This document shows positions 17,359 through 25,266 of a DNA stretch of 64,000 bases, piece after piece; the stretch's first letter is position 1, and each line of letters starts with the position of its first letter. This stretch comes from a virus: positions 1 through 64,000 of IMG/VR virus record IMGVR_UViG_3300028859_000009. One strand, 5' to 3'. The notes below the pieces were generated by a model. The model saw only the letters and a list, made by a program, of their open reading frames with translations. It was not told where the DNA came from and ran no database searches. A program made the position numbers and the translations under genes.

Positions 17359-17982
17359 TTTTTTCTTATTTGCTAATGCAGCATCAATTGATTTATTTAT
17401 ATCTCTATCCGAAATTCTCATATCTTTATATTTATCATGTATTTCTAAATCAGCATCTCCGATATTTATTTCTTTTAATTCTTCTTTAAGATCTTTAAAG
17501 AACTCTTTCATACTCTTTTGTAATTTATATAAAGTTTCAATACAATCTTTCATCTCTCTTTGAAACATTGATACTGCTTGAAACAAATCTGCATCAGAGC
17601 TACCATTATCTATTTGCTTCATTAAATTAATCAATCCTCTTTTTGAACATGATATTGAAAATTTTAAATCCGAAATTGCAAGTGCATCATTTTTAATTAT
17701 ATTATTTATGTTTTTATTTAACATAATATCCTCAGATAAATACAAATTTGCTATACATTCAAGAGTTTCTTTTGACTCTTCTCTAATTACTTCCAAATCT
17801 TTTTCATAATCATGCATTTCAATTTTGAAATTTAGATCAATATTATTATTTACTGGAAAAAATTCTGTTGGATCAAAATCTAATTCTTCTTGGGCATCTT
17901 CAATTTCACTTTTTAATTTATCTATATTATCTTGAAAAGATTCTTTATAATCTTTTGCTGTTGGTGTTTCACTTTTTGACAT
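17356..17982 (-). CDS. Coiled-coil protein, probable late/structural
   Basis: 208 aa, acidic, almost wholly helical with heptads (DNIDKLKSEIEDAQEELD, IREESKETLECIANLYLSEDI, LYKLQKSMKEFFKDLKEEL). No family recognised. Its start faces the TTAATATATA element at 18003, which can also be read on the minus strand as a TATATATTAA box. It could be a scaffold, small terminase or tail chaperone; nothing decides among these. Confidence 0.7.
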   Translation of the reverse strand: MSKSETPTAKDYKESFQDNIDKLKSEIEDAQEELDFDPTEFFPVNNNIDLNFKIEMHDYEKDLEVIREESKETLECIANLYLSEDIMLNKNINNIIKNDALAISDLKFSISCSKRGLINLMKQIDNGSSDADLFQAVSMFQREMKDCIETLYKLQKSMKEFFKDLKEELKEINIGDADLEIHDKYKDMRISDRDINKSIDAALANKKK

Positions 17983-18002
17983 ACAAAAATAACTTTATTT
18001 TT

Positions 18003-18012
18003 TTAATATATA
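18003..18012 (+). promoter_or_regulatory. Late-type promoter TTAATATATA, divergent region
   Basis: The TTTTAATATATATAAATAA block separates the minus-strand gene (17982) from the plus-strand leader gene (18033) and could serve both. Confidence 0.55.
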
Positions 18013-18032
18013 TAAATAAATATAAGTTATAA

Positions 18033-18218
18033 ATGAAATATATTAGATTTTTTGAAAATATAAATACTAAATTTAAAATTGGTGATTATGTTATAATTGA
18101 CATCAAAGATAGACAAAATAAATATGAATCTATTGTTGATTTTTTAGATAATAATGTAGGTATCATTGCTGACTTTGAATATGATAAAGGTATTCAAAAT
18201 CTTCATATAAATGAATGA
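18033..18218 (+). pseudogene. 5' fragment of leader gene split by TnpB element
   Basis: The frame gives MKYIRFFENINTKFKIGDYV then VGIIADFEYDKGIQNLHINE and a stop. The leader is MKYIRFFEN; FKIGDYVIIDI is the small SH3-like start seen in other proteins here. A continuation (YYDVKYDNVPNNLIMFTRYM) is found at 19688 on the other side of the TnpB gene in an open frame, so the gene was probably interrupted. Confidence 0.65.
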
Positions 18219-19687
18219 AAAATAATGAATTTCAATGAAATTATTTCATCAAATGATTTAATAAACTAAGATAGTAAATATTTATCATATAAATTAAAAT
18301 AAATAGTTAAATAAAAATAATAAATTAATTTAAACTTTTAATGATTTAATTTCTATAAAATATAAATAAATAATATATTTTTATTAATATATACATTAAA
18401 ATTAGGTATTAATACATGAAATTGACGGAAAGACATATAATTACTAAATCACATTCAAATTATAAAGAGTGTGATGAATTATGTTTTAAATCAAAGAACA
18501 TCTATAATCGATCAGTTTATTTAATCAGACAAGGTTTAGAAACAACTGATTATAATCCTTTAAATAAGTTATATCAAGTAATGAAGTCTGAAGAGTGCTT
18601 TCAGAGATTACCAATGAAAGTTGCGACTGGAACTATCATTCAGGTTCAACGAAATTACAAAAGTTTCTTTAATTCATGTAAAGATTATGGTAAAAATAAA
18701 TCAAAGTATAAAAGTTATCCAGAGCAACCAGGATTTCTTCATAAGATTAAAGGAAGATTTATTATTTCATATAATTATCAAGCGATATCAAGAAAAGTAT
18801 TCAAGAAAACAAACAAAATCAAGTTATCAGGTACTAAAATAGAATTCTATACCAAGTTAACTGATATTAATTCAATAGATTGCGTTCGGATAATACCAAG
18901 GCTTGATCAATACGTGATTGAAGTGTGTTATACCTATAATGAAAAGAAACAAGTCAGAGACAACAAACGATACGCTTCAATTGATTTAGGTGTAAATAAT
19001 TTAGCGACATTAACGACCAGTATTAAAGGATTTCAACCATTAATTTTTAATGGTAGACCACTTAAATCTACAAATCAATATTACAATAAACGTTTAGCAG
19101 AAATGAAATCAGTTCTTGAAATCACTAATAAAAAGAAGTCAAGTAAAGGAATAAGGAAGTTAACAAATAAACGAAACAATAAAGTAGATGATTACCTACA
19201 CAAAGCAAGTAATCAAATAGTTAAAGAATTAATTATCAATAACATATCAAAATTAGTTATTGGTAAAAATGATGGTTGGAAACAAGAATGCAACATGTCA
19301 AAACAGAACAACCAGAATTTCATACAGATTCCACATAGTAGATTTATATCGATGTTATCGTATAAGTGCGAAAAAGAAGGAATAAGAGTTATATTACAAG
19401 AAGAAAGTTATACTAGCAAATCTTCATTTTTGAATTTAGATTTAATACCAGTTTACGGAGACAAAACCGAAAAAATATTCAGTGGATATCGTCAAAGTAG
19501 AGGTTTATATAAAATAAAAAATTCAAATGTGATAATTAACGCAGATGTAAATGGTAGTTATAACATTTTAAGAAAAGCATTTCCGAATATATTTATTGAC
19601 GGAATAGAGGGGTTTGTAGTTACCCCAAAAATTATTAACTTAATTTTAAACTGATTTCATTGTTTTTCATCGAAATTAGAAACTATA
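18219..19687 (+). mobile_element. TnpB-only IS200/IS605-type element (ends approximate)
   Basis: It lies between two halves of a disrupted gene. A small palindrome near the left end (ATTTCAATGAAAT, about 18228) and a hairpin after tnpB (ATTTC ... GAAAT, about 19657-19679) resemble the subterminal hairpins of this family. No TnpA is present, so it would depend on another transposase. The right-end hairpin is where an omega-RNA scaffold would be expected. Exact ends cannot be set from one copy. Confidence 0.65.
18416..19654 (+). CDS. tnpB: TnpB RNA-guided nuclease (IS605 OrfB), zinc-ribbon-less form
   Basis: 412 aa. The RuvC triad is intact: D190 in ASIDLGVNNLATL, E330 in QEESYTSKSSF, D377 in INADVNGSYNIL. 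The N-terminus (ERHIITKSHSNYKECDELC ... YNRSVYLIRQ) is the usual bridge and wedge region. The zinc ribbon between E330 and D377 has no cysteines (FLNLDLIPVYGDK ... FSGYRQSRGLY), as in one known subfamily. Upstream at 18376-18410 is a TTAATATATA-like promoter. TnpB cuts DNA guided by an RNA from the element's right end and helps keep the element. Intact, so probably active. Confidence 0.92.
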   Translation: MKLTERHIITKSHSNYKECDELCFKSKNIYNRSVYLIRQGLETTDYNPLNKLYQVMKSEECFQRLPMKVATGTIIQVQRNYKSFFNSCKDYGKNKSKYKSYPEQPGFLHKIKGRFIISYNYQAISRKVFKKTNKIKLSGTKIEFYTKLTDINSIDCVRIIPRLDQYVIEVCYTYNEKKQVRDNKRYASIDLGVNNLATLTTSIKGFQPLIFNGRPLKSTNQYYNKRLAEMKSVLEITNKKKSSKGIRKLTNKRNNKVDDYLHKASNQIVKELIINNISKLVIGKNDGWKQECNMSKQNNQNFIQIPHSRFISMLSYKCEKEGIRVILQEESYTSKSSFLNLDLIPVYGDKTEKIFSGYRQSRGLYKIKNSNVIINADVNGSYNILRKAFPNIFIDGIEGFVVTPKIINLILN

Positions 19688-19885
19688 TGCTATTATGATG
19701 TTAAGTATGATAATGTACCTAATAATCTTATTATGTTTACCAGATATATGGGATCTGAACCAAAAAACGGATTAAAAAGGGAAGGTGAAATTTTTACTGG
19801 AGCAGAAGATGAATTAATATTAGCTACGAAAGAAGCAATAGAAATTCAAAAAATTAAAAATAAATCAAATAAATTCAATATGTAA
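19688..19885 (+). pseudogene. 3' fragment of the gene split by TnpB
   Basis: The open frame CYYDVKYDNVPNNLIMFTRY ... EGEIFTGAEDELILATKEAI ends at TAA 19885 and has no start codon nearby. It fits as the continuation of 18033-18218. Confidence 0.6.
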
Positions 19886-19888
19886 ATA

Positions 19889-19916
19889 TTAATATATACT
19901 TAATTATTAATATATA
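19889..19916 (+). promoter_or_regulatory. Two late-type TTAATATATA elements
   Basis: Copies at 19889-19898 and 19907-19916 precede ATG 19937; the second is followed by ACAAAAAATAAT. Confidence 0.6.
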
Positions 19917-19936
19917 ACAAAAAATAATAAATTTTT

Positions 19937-20425
19937 ATGGAATATTATGATCAATCGTATTTAGATTTATTCAAACAAGTAAATGCTAAAAAAATAGAAA
20001 CAACAGATTACACATACGAGCAATTAAGAGGTAATGATAATTCTTTTAATGGACAAATGTTAAAAGAAACTCCTGATTATACTAATTATAATACTAATTA
20101 TAGTAATTATAGTCAACAAAATATAAATGAAGTAAGACGTCAAGAATACTCACAAGACTTTAACATTAATGAATTTAACATTGAAACAAAAGTAAATGGA
20201 TTTAATATTAATGAAGTTAAACAAGAAGCAAAAGAAAATAAATTAAATGAAGTTATGCAAAAACTTCATGATGAAAGACTAAATGAAGTTAAACAAGCGC
20301 AAGAACGTCAAAGTTTAAATGAAACAGTAGATTTCACTAATACTGATTATGTATCATTAGAAATGTTTGAAAAAGCAAGATATAATTCTATGATGCAAGT
20401 TGCGAATAGAATTAATCCAAGATAA
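19937..20425 (+). CDS. Probable prohead core/internal protein with repeated [IL]NE sites
   Basis: 162 aa, disordered and Asn/Gln/Tyr-rich. It carries at least six [IL]NE tripeptides (INEVRR, INEFNI, INEVKQ, LNEVMQ, LNEVKQ, LNETVD), spaced 7-20 residues apart. [LI]xE is the site cut by the T4 prohead protease, and T4 core protein gp22 is cut to peptides in this way. A core or internal protein destined for proteolysis is the simplest reading. Paired late-type promoters upstream. No homology seen to gp22 itself. Confidence 0.6.
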   Translation: MEYYDQSYLDLFKQVNAKKIETTDYTYEQLRGNDNSFNGQMLKETPDYTNYNTNYSNYSQQNINEVRRQEYSQDFNINEFNIETKVNGFNINEVKQEAKENKLNEVMQKLHDERLNEVKQAQERQSLNETVDFTNTDYVSLEMFEKARYNSMMQVANRINPR

Positions 20426-20438
20426 ATTAAATTTATAA

Positions 20439-20645
20439 ATGTTTAAAGAATATTATATAGGAAGAAAAGGATTTTATCATAATAAAAATGTTGTCATTCT
20501 ATCAAGTAGTTATGATATGATTGAATATCAAGACTTTGGTTTAATTTTTGATAATTTTGAGATTATAATTTATTTTGAAGATGGTACTAAAAAATCTGTT
20601 AAATTAAAAGGAAATTTAATTAAAAGACAATTTACATTAAAATAA
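20439..20645 (+). CDS. Small beta-rich protein
   Basis: 68 aa (MFKEYYIGRKGFYHNKNVVIL ... IIIYFEDGTKKSVKLKGNLI), beta-rich, unknown. Starts 13 nt after the previous gene and is likely co-transcribed. Confidence 0.6.
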   Translation: MFKEYYIGRKGFYHNKNVVILSSSYDMIEYQDFGLIFDNFEIIIYFEDGTKKSVKLKGNLIKRQFTLK

Positions 20646-20665
20646 TAAAAAATGATTTTTATTAT

Positions 20666-20675
20666 TTAATATATA
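20666..20675 (+). promoter_or_regulatory. Late-type promoter element TTAATATATA
   Basis: TTAATATATA then TATAAAAAACTAA, 21 nt before ATG 20697. Confidence 0.6.
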
Positions 20676-20696
20676 TATAAAAAACTAATAATATCA

Positions 20697-20963
20697 ATGA
20701 ATAAAATTAAAAATTTCAAACAATATAATGAAAGTTTATCATTAAATGAAAAATTATCAGATTTACAAATAGAATATAGAGAATATTTTAAATTCATACT
20801 TGATTGTTATGATGTTAAATCTCCTGCTAAATTATCAGATGAAAAGAAAAGTGAATTTTTTGATAATGTAAACAAATATTGGACAAAAGGAAAAGGTGCA
20901 ACTAAAGATTTAGAAAAAATTAAAATTGATATTTGCGGTGAAGAAAAAACAAATAAAAAATAA
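20697..20963 (+). CDS. Conserved virion-type protein with leader
   Basis: 88 aa. The leader MNKIKNFKQYNESLSLNE has two possible cleavage sites (YNE|S, LNE|K). The body has SPAKLSDEKKSEFFDNVNKYW, a motif I recognise from small proteins of many T4-like phages, often predicted virion components. Late-type promoter upstream. Confidence 0.7.
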   Translation: MNKIKNFKQYNESLSLNEKLSDLQIEYREYFKFILDCYDVKSPAKLSDEKKSEFFDNVNKYWTKGKGATKDLEKIKIDICGEEKTNKK

Positions 20964-20994
20964 TATATATAGTATATAAAAAAAAAATAAATGT

Positions 20995-21330
20995 ATGAAT
21001 CACTTAAAGATTTTTGATATGTTCGTTAATGAAAACAACGAAAATAATGATGATGATTATGCTGGATATTCAGAAAACGGAATAACACAAGATAAAAATG
21101 CTGAAACTGAATTAGTTAATTATCTTAATATACAATCTAAACTATTAGATGAAACTGCTAATAATTATTTTAAAAATGGAAAGAATGAACAAGGCATAAA
21201 AATGTTAAATGATTTGAGAACTGAAACAGATAATCATTTAACCCAAAACATGAAATCTGCTAAAAATTTTAATAGTATATATCACGACATTTTTTATAAA
21301 AAATATATAGAATACAAAACAATAAAATAA
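20995..21330 (+). CDS. Helical protein with capsid-type leader
   Basis: 111 aa. The leader MNHLKIFDMFVNENN (VNE|N) is followed by an acidic linker and a helical body (ELVNYLNIQSKLLDETANNYF). Unknown. A TATATA box lies at 20962. It is followed closely by the TKRT-motif gene. Confidence 0.65.
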   Translation: MNHLKIFDMFVNENNENNDDDYAGYSENGITQDKNAETELVNYLNIQSKLLDETANNYFKNGKNEQGIKMLNDLRTETDNHLTQNMKSAKNFNSIYHDIFYKKYIEYKTIK

Positions 21331-21353
21331 TATAAAAATAAAAATAAAATAAT

Positions 21354-21875
21354 ATGAAAGATAATAAATTAAATAATCTACTTAGTATTGATGATTTTAC
21401 AGAAAAAGAAATTTTCAAAAATGCAAAAGTGACTAAAAGAACTGAAGTTGCTAAAGATATTTTTGAAAATAAAGAAGAATCTGGTGGTAAATGTATTACA
21501 GAAAAACCAAAAAGTAAAGAAGAACACGTATTTGGTAAATTGAATAATCTTTGTGATCTTGATAATTTTACAGATAAAGAATTTTTTAAAAGTTCTGGTC
21601 CAACTAAACGCACAAATGTAGGTAAAGATATTCTTAAAGAATTCAAAAACATCAAAGATGATGACGATGATGACGATGATAAATATGAGAAAAAAGGTAA
21701 AGTCGTAAAAAAATGTAAAGATGATGAAAAAGAATGTAAAGATAAAAAAGGGGCAATAAAAAAGTTTTCTAAAGACGATGATGAAAAAGAAGAAAAAACT
21801 GGTCTTTCTGCAGCCCAAAAGAAACTACCAACTGCATTGCAGCAAGCCATATTAAAAAGACAAGGTAAAAAATAA
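21354..21875 (+). CDS. Acidic/basic protein with two TKRTxVxKDI motifs
   Basis: 173 aa. Two copies of a 30-residue unit (IDDFTEKEIFKN ... TKRTEVAKDIFE and LDNFTDKEFFKS ... TKRTNVGKDILKEF) match one unit in the protein at 9617. An acidic run of eight Asp follows near 101-108, then a Lys-rich region and a hydrophobic end (SAAQKKLPTALQQAILKRQ). Looks like an internal or scaffold protein. Unknown family. Confidence 0.65.
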   Translation: MKDNKLNNLLSIDDFTEKEIFKNAKVTKRTEVAKDIFENKEESGGKCITEKPKSKEEHVFGKLNNLCDLDNFTDKEFFKSSGPTKRTNVGKDILKEFKNIKDDDDDDDDKYEKKGKVVKKCKDDEKECKDKKGAIKKFSKDDDEKEEKTGLSAAQKKLPTALQQAILKRQGKK

Positions 21876-21886
21876 TAATATAATTT

Positions 21887-22261
21887 ATGAATAAAACATA
21901 TTTTTTTGGATGGACTAATATAAAAAGATTTGTCATGGAAATATTAAAAATTTATTCAAATCAACCATCATTTTTTTCTAAGAAAAGGATTGAATCTTCG
22001 ATTGCGTTTATAATTGGTCAATGGGGTATGATTTATTTTTTATTACACTCATTAAGTACAATATCAGCAGGTGATTTCGCAATATGGGCTGGAATAGAAT
22101 TTGCGGTTGCTGGATATATTATTAATTATATAGAAAAAGGTAAAAAAATAATTAACACTACTGATACAAATACTAGTAATATTACTAATGATAATACAGG
22201 AGAAAATACTACTGATACGAATACTACAAAAACTAATACTATAGGAAACGATTCAAAGTAA
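21887..22261 (+). CDS. Two-helix membrane protein with Thr/Asn-rich tail (holin candidate)
   Basis: 124 aa. Two hydrophobic helices, about 42-60 (IAFIIGQWGMIYFLLHSL) and 64-84 (AGDFAIWAGIEFAVAGYIINY), are separated by a short turn. A polar tail of TNT repeats follows. Size and topology suit a class II holin or another small inner-membrane protein. It is the last gene of the late-type block and has its own terminator. No lysin is adjacent; the only candidate lysin is at 44463. Confidence 0.6.
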   Translation: MNKTYFFGWTNIKRFVMEILKIYSNQPSFFSKKRIESSIAFIIGQWGMIYFLLHSLSTISAGDFAIWAGIEFAVAGYIINYIEKGKKIINTTDTNTSNITNDNTGENTTDTNTTKTNTIGNDSK

Positions 22262-22280
22262 ATAACATTTATTATATAAT

Positions 22281-22316
22281 AAAAAGACTGAAATAATTAT
22301 TTCAGTCTTTTTTTAT
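22281..22316 (+). terminator. Bidirectional terminator
   Basis: Stem AAAAGACTGAAATAA/TTATTTCAGTCTTTT between convergent blocks. Confidence 0.9.
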
Positions 22317-22630
22317 TATTTTGTATAAAAAGATTTTATTTTTTTACAATATCCTTTATATTTTATTGGAATATCACTATCTACATCACAAATATTATAT
22401 TCTTGCTGATTAAGTAATGAATATAAAATTCTTTGAGGATTTGGAGTATCAATAAATATAGTAGGAAAATCTACCCACGCTCCAGATAACATACTCCAAT
22501 AAACAATTGATTTCCATGTAGTTGAAAATTCAAGTGGACAAAATAATTCCACAGTATCTCCAACATAAATATTTTTACCAAAATCATCTTTACATATTAA
22601 ATATTTTTTCTTATAATTTTGTATTGTCAT
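22316..22630 (-). CDS. Small early-type protein (ICKDDFGxxIYVGDTVE)
   Basis: 104 aa. KKYLICKDDFGKNIYVGDTVELFCP is a pattern I have seen in small proteins of Bacteroidota phages; the GDTVEL part suggests an SH3-like barrel. Unknown function. Last gene of a six-gene minus-strand nested block. Confidence 0.65.
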   Translation of the reverse strand: MTIQNYKKKYLICKDDFGKNIYVGDTVELFCPLEFSTTWKSIVYWSMLSGAWVDFPTIFIDTPNPQRILYSLLNQQEYNICDVDSDIPIKYKGYCKKIKSFYTK

Positions 22631-22631
22631 T

Positions 22632-22802
22632 TTATTTAGAATTTATTTCATTTAATTTAGCAATTCTTTCTTCTTTTTTTAATTTTATTTTATCTTGATT
22701 GATTAATGTTTTCCATTTTTGTAGCATTTCTAACGATAAATTATTAAAATCATTATCAGGAAATTTAAAACTATAATCAAAATCATTCAAAGTTTTTTTC
22801 AT
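22632..22802 (-). CDS. 56-aa protein with Lys/Leu tail
   Basis: MKKTLNDFDYSFKFPDNDF ... MLQKWKTLINQDK then KLKKEERIAKLNEINSK. The ATG lies inside the end of the upstream gene (20-nt overlap), and the tail fits the KLxKLN pattern. Confidence 0.6.
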   Translation of the reverse strand: MKKTLNDFDYSFKFPDNDFNNLSLEMLQKWKTLINQDKIKLKKEERIAKLNEINSK

Positions 22803-23034
22803 AAATATTATTTAAATTATTAATTTTTTCTTTTCTATATTTTTTTAAATCTATCCAATTCCTGTCGATATCATCATCACGAAAATAAACACTATCTCCT
22901 ATATCATTCATTATATGTCCACAAATAGTTCCAGGTATAAAATGAGAATTTATCCTATATACATAATATTTTTTATTTTTAGTATAATACATATTAGTAT
23001 CTCCTAAATAAACTTGAACATCTCCAATTTTCAT
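22783..23034 (-). CDS. SH3-like small protein with Lys/Leu tail
   Basis: 83 aa: beta-rich body (MKIGDVQVYLGDTNMYYTKNK, GDSVYFRDDDID) then DLKKYRKEKINNLNNIYEKN. One of about a dozen paralogues of this plan. Confidence 0.65.
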   Translation of the reverse strand: MKIGDVQVYLGDTNMYYTKNKKYYVYRINSHFIPGTICGHIMNDIGDSVYFRDDDIDRNWIDLKKYRKEKINNLNNIYEKNFE

Positions 23035-23603
23035 TCTATTGATTTTAATTTTTGTAATCTAATATATGACTTAGTTTCTTGATGCTCATAATATTTCCAA
23101 ACTTCTTTTAATTGGGATTCATCTTTAATATGATTTTCATCATTATAATAAACTACATCAACATAAAAACGTTTAGGTGTAAATGGTAATTTAATTGTTT
23201 GCCTACTTGTTATACTATCATGACTATTATTATATGCTCTACCAGTAAAAGATGAATTATTTTCATCAACAAAAATAATAGCATCCAAATAATATGGATT
23301 ACTATCAATTTTTTCTTTAAATACTGCAGAACAACGATTATTTTGATAACATTCATCTGCTATATCATTCCATTCATCATCGGTACACATAATCGGAGCA
23401 ATTGGTTCAAAATTAGCCAATTTATTAAAATAACTAAGTACATATGATGCTGAAAATCCAGAATGACCTTGTTTAGAAAATATTTCAAGTAATTCTAATA
23501 TATTTTCTTGTATCCATTTATTTGGATCATTTTCGCATTTATCAATTGGTTTATAACCTAATTTAAGAAATTCTCTTTTTGCATGTTCTACTAAATTACT
23601 CAT
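23031..23603 (-). CDS. Unknown early-type protein
   Basis: 190 aa. The N-terminal helix MSNLVEHAKREFLKLGYKP is followed by PNKWIQENILELLEIFSKQGHSGFSASYVLSYFNKLANFEPIAPIMCTDDEW. This is the pattern of a small protein common in many phages (LVxHAKREFxxxGY ... HSGxSAxY). The second half is beta-rich, and it ends SYIRLQKLKSIE. It overlaps its neighbours at both ends by 4-8 nt. Confidence 0.75.
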   Translation of the reverse strand: MSNLVEHAKREFLKLGYKPIDKCENDPNKWIQENILELLEIFSKQGHSGFSASYVLSYFNKLANFEPIAPIMCTDDEWNDIADECYQNNRCSAVFKEKIDSNPYYLDAIIFVDENNSSFTGRAYNNSHDSITSRQTIKLPFTPKRFYVDVVYYNDENHIKDESQLKEVWKYYEHQETKSYIRLQKLKSIE

Positions 23604-23907
23604 TACTTTCTAATTTTTTAATTTTCTTTCTCCTCATAATATTATTATATTCTTTATATAATTCTGAATTTGATTCTAATTTATCAATTATATTATTTGC
23701 TTCTTCTTTCAATAAATTTTTTTTATATTCTATTCTTTCTTCATCACTCATATTTTCTATTCTTTCAAACTCTTTTATTATATAATCTAATCGATTTTCA
23801 TTCAATTTTATTCTGAGTTCTTGAAATCTATCGGATTCTTTATTAATTTCGTAATATGGATTAATAGAATTAAATATATTTTTTAATTTTTTACTAAATC
23901 TTCTCAT
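23596..23907 (-). CDS. Helical protein with Lys/Leu tail
   Basis: 103 aa, strongly helical and charged (DRFQELRIKLNENRLDYIIKEFERIENMSDEERIEYKKN), ending MRRKKIKKLESNE. Unknown. Confidence 0.65.
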   Translation of the reverse strand: MRRFSKKLKNIFNSINPYYEINKESDRFQELRIKLNENRLDYIIKEFERIENMSDEERIEYKKNLLKEEANNIIDKLESNSELYKEYNNIMRRKKIKKLESNE

Positions 23908-24146
23908 GATAATTGTTTTATTTCGTTTAATTTAATTTTTCTATATTCTTGCAATGAAATAAAATCACATTCAAAATACCAACTTTGAGTTGTATTACTA
24001 TCATTATCACTCACCGAATACATAAATTCAGACGAACGAATTGAAAAATTCTCAATTTTATAGATTTTATAATCAACAAGATCCCAAGCATAAATAGTTT
24101 TAGAATTATTTATGAATATAACATTATCTCCGATATTAAATTTCAT
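23904..24146 (-). CDS. SH3-like small protein with Lys/Leu tail
   Basis: 80 aa: FNIGDNVIFINNSKTIYAWD, then FISLQEYRKIKLNEIKQLS. It shares both the barrel-like start (GDxVxxI) and the tail with genes at 26646-28132 and 29965. Confidence 0.7.
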   Translation of the reverse strand: MKFNIGDNVIFINNSKTIYAWDLVDYKIYKIENFSIRSSEFMYSVSDNDSNTTQSWYFECDFISLQEYRKIKLNEIKQLS

Positions 24147-24156
24147 AAATTAGATA

Positions 24157-24348
24157 TTAAAAATTAAATGATTTGTTTGGGTTTTTTGTTCTTTCTAATG
24201 TAAATAATGCATTAAATTGTCTTTTATTAAATTCTGTTTTTCCATATTGACCATCAACGTGGAATTTATTGTCGTTAGTGCATGAATAATTGTAGGTTTT
24301 GTTATTTTCAAACTGTCCGTAATCTAGCTTACATATTGCTCTCATCAT
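24157..24348 (-). CDS. Small unknown protein
   Basis: 63 aa, beta-rich (CKLDYGQFENNKTYNYSCTN), no tail motif. Unknown. Confidence 0.6.
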   Translation of the reverse strand: MMRAICKLDYGQFENNKTYNYSCTNDNKFHVDGQYGKTEFNKRQFNALFTLERTKNPNKSFNF

Positions 24349-24364
24349 TATATTTATTTATTTT

Positions 24365-24655
24365 TTATAAAATGTTTATTACTTTACCATAAACATTTTT
24401 GGTCCATCCATTTATATGTCCTTTATTGTTACCAATAAGAACACCTTGTTCTGAGTTTTTTGATTTTACTAAGTGTGTATATAATTTTCCGTGATATTTA
24501 GCATATACAATATCTCCCACTTCAACTGATTCCCAAGTTGCAGGTTCTAATGTTACAGGCTGTTTTGATTTGATTATTGGAAGCATTGAGTTTCCTGGTT
24601 CTTTACTAATAATAGTTTCTCCAGCTAAAAGTCTTTCAACTTTATTATTTATCAT
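24365..24655 (-). CDS. S24/S26 (LexA/signal-peptidase-like) peptidase-fold protein
   Basis: 96 aa. EPGNSMLPIIKSKQPVTLEP is the Ser-containing motif (GxSMxP) of the S24/S26 fold. VGDIVYAKYHGKLYTHLV and LIGNNKGHINGWT are its later strands. The catalytic Lys is not clearly placed; K67-K69 region is the only candidate. No DNA-binding or membrane domain is attached, so self-cleavage of a repressor is unlikely. It is the first gene of the minus-strand block. Confidence 0.75.
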   Translation of the reverse strand: MINNKVERLLAGETIISKEPGNSMLPIIKSKQPVTLEPATWESVEVGDIVYAKYHGKLYTHLVKSKNSEQGVLIGNNKGHINGWTKNVYGKVINIL

Positions 24656-24880
24656 ATAAAAATTTGTATTATTAAATATTTTTGTTATCTTTGTAAAAAT
24701 CTAGTTGAGTATAGTTCATTTAAAATTATATCACTTATATATTATAAATAAAAAAAGTTTTATATTTTTAAAAAACATTTATTTAAAAAACATATATATA
24801 AAAAATAAATTAGCATAATATATCAAAAATGAAGAAAAAATTAGATAAATATTAGATTATTAAAAAATAATCTAATAAAA
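24656..24880. promoter_or_regulatory. Divergent intergenic region with promoter, mini-ORF and hairpin
   Basis: A TATCTTTG box (24686-24693) lies on the plus strand. Downstream, an 8-codon frame (ATG 24829 to TAG 24855) runs straight into hairpin TAGATTATT ... AATAATCTA (24853-24874), 6 nt before ATG 24881. It has the layout of a leader peptide with an attenuating hairpin. The hairpin has no long T run. Confidence 0.4.
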
Positions 24881-25099
24881 ATGAAAAAATTCAAATGTAA
24901 AAAATCAGAAGTTGTAACTGACAACAAAACTTATAACATCTTAACAAAAGATGATACAGATCCGTATTGGGACGAAGGTTTACACTTTTATCCAGAATAT
25001 TCAAGAATAACAAAAAAATATAAAAAGAAACAATTATTGATGTATCAAATAAGAATGTATAAAACTTGGAAGCATAATAGAAATAAACAATATAAATAA
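24881..25099 (+). CDS. Small basic protein
   Basis: 72 aa. MKKFKCKKSEVVTDNKTYNIL then a basic tail (KKYKKKQLLMYQIRMYKTWKHNRNK). Unknown; may bind nucleic acid by charge. Confidence 0.65.
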   Translation: MKKFKCKKSEVVTDNKTYNILTKDDTDPYWDEGLHFYPEYSRITKKYKKKQLLMYQIRMYKTWKHNRNKQYK

Positions 25100-25101
25100 T
25101 T

Positions 25102-25266
25102 ATGAAGAAAAATTATAAATTTGAATATCAGATAGTAAATATGGATTATGCAAACTTATATCCTAAACATATTATATTTGATGACGAATTTATGAGAGAA
25201 ATTAAAAGAAAAGAACTCAATAAGAAAAGAAAAGAAAAAATCGAAAAAATAAATAATTTAAAATGA
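25102..25266 (+). CDS. 54-aa protein with Lys-rich tail
   Basis: MKKNYKFEYQIVNMDYANLY ... IKRKELNKKRKEKIEKINNLK. Its stop overlaps the next ATG (ATGA, 25263-25266). The tail fits the KxKIxKIN variant. Confidence 0.6.
   Translation: MKKNYKFEYQIVNMDYANLYPKHIIFDDEFMREIKRKELNKKRKEKIEKINNLK

Noticed and set aside
17219-17563. Plus-strand 114-residue frame from TTG 17219
   Set aside because: Its first part is the tail of the TAA-interrupted pseudogene and the rest is antisense to the coiled-coil gene at 17356.
21269-21850. Two minus-strand frames (21269-21850 and 21378-21818)
   Set aside because: They are antisense to the gene at 21354; their Phe/Ser-rich text is the reverse of Lys/Asp codons.
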